NCBI GenBank assembly: GCA_017347465.1
Contig: AP021858.1
Coordinates: 1,320,472-1,384,471, forward strand
Direction: 5' to 3'
From: Candidatus Nitrosymbiomonas proteolyticus
GTDB lineage: Bacteria; Armatimonadota; Fimbriimonadia; Fimbriimonadales; Fimbriimonadaceae
DNA length: 64,000 bases
The notes under the pieces were generated by a model, which was given only the letters and a program-made list of their open reading frames with translations, did no database searches and was not told where the DNA came from. Made by a program: the position numbers and the translations under genes. Positions 60,020 to 64,000 of this stretch are shown one piece after another; within the stretch, counting starts at the first letter, position 1; the number at the start of each line of letters is the position of its first letter.

Positions 60020-60025
60020 ACCTTA
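60020..60025 (-). promoter_or_regulatory. -10 element of arsC (leaderless type)
   Basis: TAAGGT on the minus strand ends 6 nt before GTG 60013. Confidence 0.4.
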
Positions 60026-60057
60026 CCTGGGACGCCCTCGTTTGCGAGCTTGGCGCT

Positions 60058-63000
60058 TCACCTCAGCGAGATCTCGCCCATACACTCCAGGCCCCCGCTC
60101 CGGGTGATCTTGAAGAGCAACACCTTATTGCCCTTCCGGAAGTAGAACCACGTTTCCGAGGTGTTCTGTTTGGGTTGGATCACACCGCAGGGCTTGGGAG
60201 GGCGCTGTTCGAGAAGCTCGAGGGCGATGAGTTGTTTGGTGCGCTCGTCGATCTTCTTCGAGAGTCTGGCACAAGCCGCCTTGAGCTCGGCCTCGGCCCA
60301 CCAATAGAAGATCGTAGCGCCAAGGGCGGTGAGTCCGTTGGCGAGCCCCGTCCCGGTAGCGCCGGTTGAGACGCCTTCGAGGACCTTTCCGATCACGCCC
60401 ACGAGATCGGGGATCTTGCCTGCATGTTCGTTGAGCCAATTCTCGAATTTCTCAAGCGCGTCTTCCGGGAGGATTCCGCGGTCGATGTTGTCTTGAATCC
60501 ACTTCTTGAACTCTTCGATGCACTTGCGATGCTGCTCGGCTTCGGCTCGGGCCCGTTCTTCGTCGCGCTTCTTCGCCTCCTCCGCTGCCCTGGCCTCCTG
60601 CCGCCGCTTTTCGGCTTCGAGGTCGCTTGCGGCATTTTCTTCCCTGCGGGCTTCGTCCTCAAGCCCGTCCGCTTCTCCGCGAAGGTCATTTGCCTTGCCC
60701 CAATCGCCGTTGCCCTTGGCGTCCTCGGCCTCAGCTTCTTTCCTAAGGGCCTCCTCCACCTGTTGCTTTCGCTTGAGGAAGTCGTCGATCTCCTTCTTCA
60801 GAGCCTCCCATTCGTCGGAGTCGATCGGGAACTTTCCGCGGAGCCTGTCGAGTTTGTCCTTGAGGTCGGAGGGAAGGTCGGGGTTGCGGTCGAGGTAGGA
60901 TTCGAGCTCAGCCAGAGCCTTGTCGAGTTCAGCGACCGCCTCGTCGATCTTCGCTTCGTTCGCGGCGGCTTCGTCCTTCTGCTCTTGCGCTTTCTTGGCG
61001 TCTTCGAGGGCCTTCTTCTTCGCTTCGCACTCCTTCTCACAATCCGCCAAAGCGTCCTTGGCGTCTTCCAAGTCCTGCTTCGCCTTCTTGAGGTCCTTGG
61101 CGAGTTGGTTCTTCTTTTTCCTGAGATCGTTCACGCGCTGCGATTTCGGGCCCCAGTTGGCGATCTCCGAACCTGAACTGCCGTCTCGAACGAATCCCCA
61201 CCGGACGATTCCGGCTCCCTTGTCGAAACGCGCGTTGCCGGTCCAACCGTCGCCGTGGAACAGGTCGTTGACCTCGTTGGCGAGGTTCTCAAGCTCTTGC
61301 TCCAGGTCGGCGATCCGCTTCTCGGCGTCGGCGACGGCCCGTTTTCTCTTTTCGCACTCCTTTTCACAGTCGTCGACCGCTTGCTGGAGGTCCGCCACAG
61401 CCTTGTCGATGGCGGCAGGGTCGCCTTGTCCGGCCAAAGCCCCTTTGAGTTCCTCGATGCGCTTCACGAGGGCGTCGATTTGGGCGGCGGCGTTGCGCAA
61501 GACGTCCTCGATGTTCCGGTCGAGCCGTTCGAGCGCGGCGGCCTGAGACCGCTTGCGGGCCGCCCTTTCCCACGCCGCTCGTGCCGCGTCTTCGAGTTCG
61601 CGCGCGCGACGCCGTCGCTCCTCTGCGGCGTTGCGGAGATTCGTGGCCCGATTTCGTTTGCTGCGGATGGTCGAGTCAGATACCGTGACGATCGAGGCCG
61701 AAATCTGGGTGAAGTCTCGTTGGAAGTTTCGGTTTTCGAACTGCATGGAACCGGAGGGCAGGCCGTTCGGGTCTTCCATCGTTACGACGCGCTGGTCCGA
61801 GGCCTGCTGGCCATCGCCGCCGCTCGCATCGACTCGAATGGAGTACGTTCCGCCCGCATAATCGCTCCTGTCCCACTCCACGGAGAACCCGCCTTCGGGG
61901 TTGGAGTCCGTTCCGAGGGTCTCCCAGCTACCGTTGGGCTCGAGCCGAACTGAAAAGAGAGCCGCTTCGATCTGTACATCAGGGCGGACCGACTCCGCCA
62001 CGATTCGTAGCGGGCGGTTGCCTCGAATGGGATTCGGAAGTCCCGATAACCGGACCTCAAACGGGACCGGCGGCGGGTCGGAATCCGGCTCCACTGCGGT
62101 CGGGACGGGCGGCGAACTGCCCAACGGAACCTGAGAACGAGTCTCACCCCGGAGCGTCAGCGAATAGAGGCCCACCGAGCGCGCTGTGATTCGAAGCTGT
62201 TTGCGAAACGACCCGTCCGACCCGACTTGGCTGGGTTCGATTTGGATGGGCACCAGGTCGCCGCCTTCGAGCTCGACAATGCTCGGATTGTGGTTGATCA
62301 CCACGCACTTCACCGGATCGGAACCCATCTCGTCGAGGCCACCGATGCGGATCTGCGCGTTGGTCGATTGCCCGACTCGGATGACGGGGTCGGTGACCTG
62401 AATGTTGAACGTTACGAGCCTGACATCCCCTGCGGTCGAGTGAGGGCCGTCCGAGCATCCGAATCGAGTCTTCCCAAGAAGGGTCGGCGGAGCGCAGATC
62501 ATTTGTCCGGGGCTCTCCGCCAAGGGCTGGACGGGCAATCCACCGAAGGTCGTTTTAGTGTTGCCGAGGTCGCCATCGAACGGTCCGGGGACGGGGAACG
62601 GCCGACCAAGTACGCCAAGGTCTGGAGGGACCATGTTCGAAGGAGAGGCAACGCGTGCAGGCTGCACTCTGGCGACCAACTCTCCCACGCCCTTTCCCTC
62701 CGGAGAGACCATCTGGAACCTCAGCCCGGTCACTTGGGTGAACTTGGGCAACTGCCACTTGCGATACCCTCCGGCATCTGAGGAGGAGGTCTGCGGCGTC
62801 GTTATGCTGTATTTCGCAAGGGCGGCGGCGTTTTTCTCTCGCTCTGGGTCCGTGGCGCCTTTGGGCTCGGCGATCACGGTTCCCGAAATCGTGTCGCCTG
62901 CGCTAAGGTCTTCGGGTAGATAGACGCGGATCGTCCCTTCGGGCGCAGGGAACGAGAGGGTGAGCAAGCCCCCTTGTCGTTCGACGGTGGGGATGTCAGT

Positions 63001-63063
63001 CGGAGTCTGCAAAGGCGATAGGGCCGCCCCAACTGCCCACATCGCGAGCGCGCAATTCAACAT
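60058..63063 (-). CDS. Large exported coiled-coil protein with N-terminal beta domains
   Basis: A 1001-residue protein. A signal peptide (1-18) is followed by beta-rich, Ig-like regions (about 25-430, for example VGLYSLTLRGETRSQVPLG). Long Arg/Glu/Ala/Lys-rich coiled coils occupy about 460-890. Two Cys-bearing motifs of form DCEKECExxK recur in the coil at about 565 and 672, separated by a Gly/Trp-rich non-coil insert (about 600-645). Near 895-935 lies a glycine-rich hydrophobic stretch (GVSTGATGTGLANGLTALG), and the C terminus is a compact alpha/beta region with two Cys. ATG 63063 has GAGGAG upstream. No known family; it may be a surface fibre or periplasmic spacer, with Cys pairs linking chains. 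Confidence 0.75.
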   Translation of the reverse strand: MLNCALAMWAVGAALSPLQTPTDIPTVERQGGLLTLSFPAPEGTIRVYLPEDLSAGDTISGTVIAEPKGATDPEREKNAAALAKYSITTPQTSSSDAGGYRKWQLPKFTQVTGLRFQMVSPEGKGVGELVARVQPARVASPSNMVPPDLGVLGRPFPVPGPFDGDLGNTKTTFGGLPVQPLAESPGQMICAPPTLLGKTRFGCSDGPHSTAGDVRLVTFNIQVTDPVIRVGQSTNAQIRIGGLDEMGSDPVKCVVINHNPSIVELEGGDLVPIQIEPSQVGSDGSFRKQLRITARSVGLYSLTLRGETRSQVPLGSSPPVPTAVEPDSDPPPVPFEVRLSGLPNPIRGNRPLRIVAESVRPDVQIEAALFSVRLEPNGSWETLGTDSNPEGGFSVEWDRSDYAGGTYSIRVDASGGDGQQASDQRVVTMEDPNGLPSGSMQFENRNFQRDFTQISASIVTVSDSTIRSKRNRATNLRNAAEERRRRARELEDAARAAWERAARKRSQAAALERLDRNIEDVLRNAAAQIDALVKRIEELKGALAGQGDPAAIDKAVADLQQAVDDCEKECEKRKRAVADAEKRIADLEQELENLANEVNDLFHGDGWTGNARFDKGAGIVRWGFVRDGSSGSEIANWGPKSQRVNDLRKKKNQLAKDLKKAKQDLEDAKDALADCEKECEAKKKALEDAKKAQEQKDEAAANEAKIDEAVAELDKALAELESYLDRNPDLPSDLKDKLDRLRGKFPIDSDEWEALKKEIDDFLKRKQQVEEALRKEAEAEDAKGNGDWGKANDLRGEADGLEDEARREENAASDLEAEKRRQEARAAEEAKKRDEERARAEAEQHRKCIEEFKKWIQDNIDRGILPEDALEKFENWLNEHAGKIPDLVGVIGKVLEGVSTGATGTGLANGLTALGATIFYWWAEAELKAACARLSKKIDERTKQLIALELLEQRPPKPCGVIQPKQNTSETWFYFRKGNKVLLFKITRSGGLECMGEISLR

Positions 63064-63162
63064 AGCTTCTCCTCGATCCTTTCCAACCGGCCAGGTCAGT
63101 ACATAGATTACGACGGATCGTGAACGAAGGCAAGCCGCAGGTAAATCGCCAGGCCGCTGAAT

Positions 63163-64000
63163 CTAGGTCGTCGCTGCGGGCTCTTTGAACTGCTCGACGT
63201 ATCTAAGGCAACAGGCCCGGACCCTAGCTCGGATGCGCGTGATGTAGTCGGCTCGCGCCGTCGGCGAAATTGCGCCCCTCGCATCGAGAAGGTTGAAGGC
63301 GTGAGAGCACTTCAGCGCGAGGTCGTAGGCGGGGTACACCAAGGCGAGCCCCGCTTTGCGTTTGGCGAGCGGGTCTTGGTCATCCGCAGCCGCCGTCGTC
63401 AACACCCTCTTTTCCGATTCCCAATAAACGGGAGTCTCGATGACCCTCTTCGATTCGGACTCGTACATTTCGAAGAGCCGAAACAGCATTTCGACGTCGG
63501 CCACCTCGAAGTTGTATACATTGTGTTGCATTTCGAGTTGGTAGTCGGTTTGGAAGTAGGAGAGCGAGTCGTTCCACATCAGCCCCTCCCAAAAGGAGTG
63601 CCCCTTCGAGAGCATGAGGCAGAGCCGTTCGGGCCCATAGGTGATCTCCGCGCACACTGGGTTGCATTCGATGCCACCCATCTGCTGGAAAAACGTGAAC
63701 TGGGTGATCTCGGTCCCATCGAGCCAGACCTCCCAGCCGACTCCGCTCGCTCCGACCGAAGGAGACTCCCAGTCGTCCTCGACGAGCCTAACGTCGTTCT
63801 TGGTGACGTCGAACCCCAGCGCGTTGAGGGAGCCGAGATAGACGTCCACCACGTCCTCAGGGCTGGGTTTGAGCATGACCTGGTACTGGTAATACCGCTG
63901 GCTTCTCATGGGATTGCGCGTGTATCGCCCGTCCGCAGGTCGCCTCGAGGGCTGCACGTAGGCGACGTTCCAAGGTTCCGGCCCCAAAGCGCGAAGGGAA
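63163..64000 (-). CDS. glyQ: Glycyl-tRNA synthetase alpha subunit (5' end outside window)
   Basis: GlyQ, the catalytic subunit of the alpha2beta2 glycyl-tRNA synthetase. The visible 278 codons begin inside the conserved [17 protein letters not shown] motif, so only about 40 N-terminal residues are missing. [39 protein letters not shown] and [14 protein letters not shown] are as in the bacterial family. The tail (about 215-278) contains the [20 protein letters not shown] helix. The open frame runs to the window edge. glyS is not seen on the 3' side. Confidence 0.96.
   Translation of the reverse strand, partial: SLRALGPEPWNVAYVQPSRRPADGRYTRNPMRSQRYYQYQVMLKPSPEDVVDVYLGSLNALGFDVTKNDVRLVEDDWESPSVGASGVGWEVWLDGTEITQFTFFQQMGGIECNPVCAEITYGPERLCLMLSKGHSFWEGLMWNDSLSYFQTDYQLEMQHNVYNFEVADVEMLFRLFEMYESESKRVIETPVYWESEKRVLTTAAADDQDPLAKRKAGLALVYPAYDLALKCSHAFNLLDARGAISPTARADYITRIRARVRACCLRYVEQFKEPAATT

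Noticed and set aside
63163-63987. glyQ starting at an internal TTG (63987)
   Set aside because: The frame continues in conserved GlyQ sequence (LRALGPEPW) to the window edge, so the true start is outside.
1-64000. CRISPR arrays, insertion sequences, prophage or integrative elements
   Set aside because: No regularly spaced repeats, transposase, integrase or phage genes were seen; the only tRNA has no flanking direct repeat or integrase.

Overview
The window is a compact, G+C-rich bacterial chromosome segment with about 55 protein genes, one tRNA, and no insertion sequences, phage genes or CRISPR. The content points to a diderm, LPS-making member of Armatimonadota, most likely Fimbriimonadia-like (inference). 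It combines lipid A genes (fabZ-lpxA-lpxB) and an Lpt operon with genes seen in monoderms or cyanobacteria (DivIVA, RemA/DUF370, a Ycf45-type ATPase, DUF3084 beside a RuvX-like nuclease). It also has a PEP-CTERM protein and a type of LexA that is neither clearly proteobacterial nor firmicute. No marker gene here settles the phylum.

Layout. (1) 1-4.4 kb, minus: a tightly coupled operon gatB - TPR protein - DivIVA - DUF167 - FHA - PP2C phosphatase, which runs off the left edge. (2) 4.5-9.9 kb, minus: two secreted subtilases either side of rimO. (3) 10-16.3 kb, minus: rlmN-lptC-lptA-lptB-lptF-DUF3084-ruvX-like, an LPS-transport operon. (4) 16.4-27.8 kb: membrane HtrA protease, Ycf45-like ATPase, GH78 glycosidase, SRPBCC protein, M48 protease, ceramidase-like enzyme, a membrane Ig-domain protein and purH. 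(5) 27.9-34.6 kb, plus: small membrane protein, RemA, MreBCD, glutamate dehydrogenase, fabZ-lpxA-lpxB. (6) 34.6-46.7 kb: lexA, PPIase chaperone, rsmI, Wza-like exporter, osmC, a secreted orphan, comEA, ppx, xylB, rpsA, coaE. (7) 46.7-55.7 kb, plus: four large secreted or outer-membrane proteins (CsgG-like, FlgD-Ig-like, invasin-Ig/LptD-like barrel, orphan) behind one strong promoter and a small leader ORF. (8) 55.6-64 kb: nadB, sugar isomerase, tRNA-Val, PEP-CTERM protein, a repeat-bearing spacer, arsC, a 1001-residue coiled-coil exoprotein, and glyQ running off the right edge.

The common theme is envelope building: lipid A synthesis, LPS export, rod-shape machinery, periplasmic folding and proteolysis, and surface proteins. 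Three gene-organisation habits stand out. Many first genes have a -10-like hexamer only 5-10 nt before the start codon and no Shine-Dalgarno site, so they look leaderless. Genes inside operons overlap by 4-8 nt. Every convergent protein-gene pair abuts or overlaps at its 3' ends. Two genes (lptC, mreC) appear to lack a canonical start at the place where a good ribosome-binding site points, leaving AUC as a candidate start.

Motif positions were read by eye. Family calls rest on recognised motifs and gene order, not on database searches.
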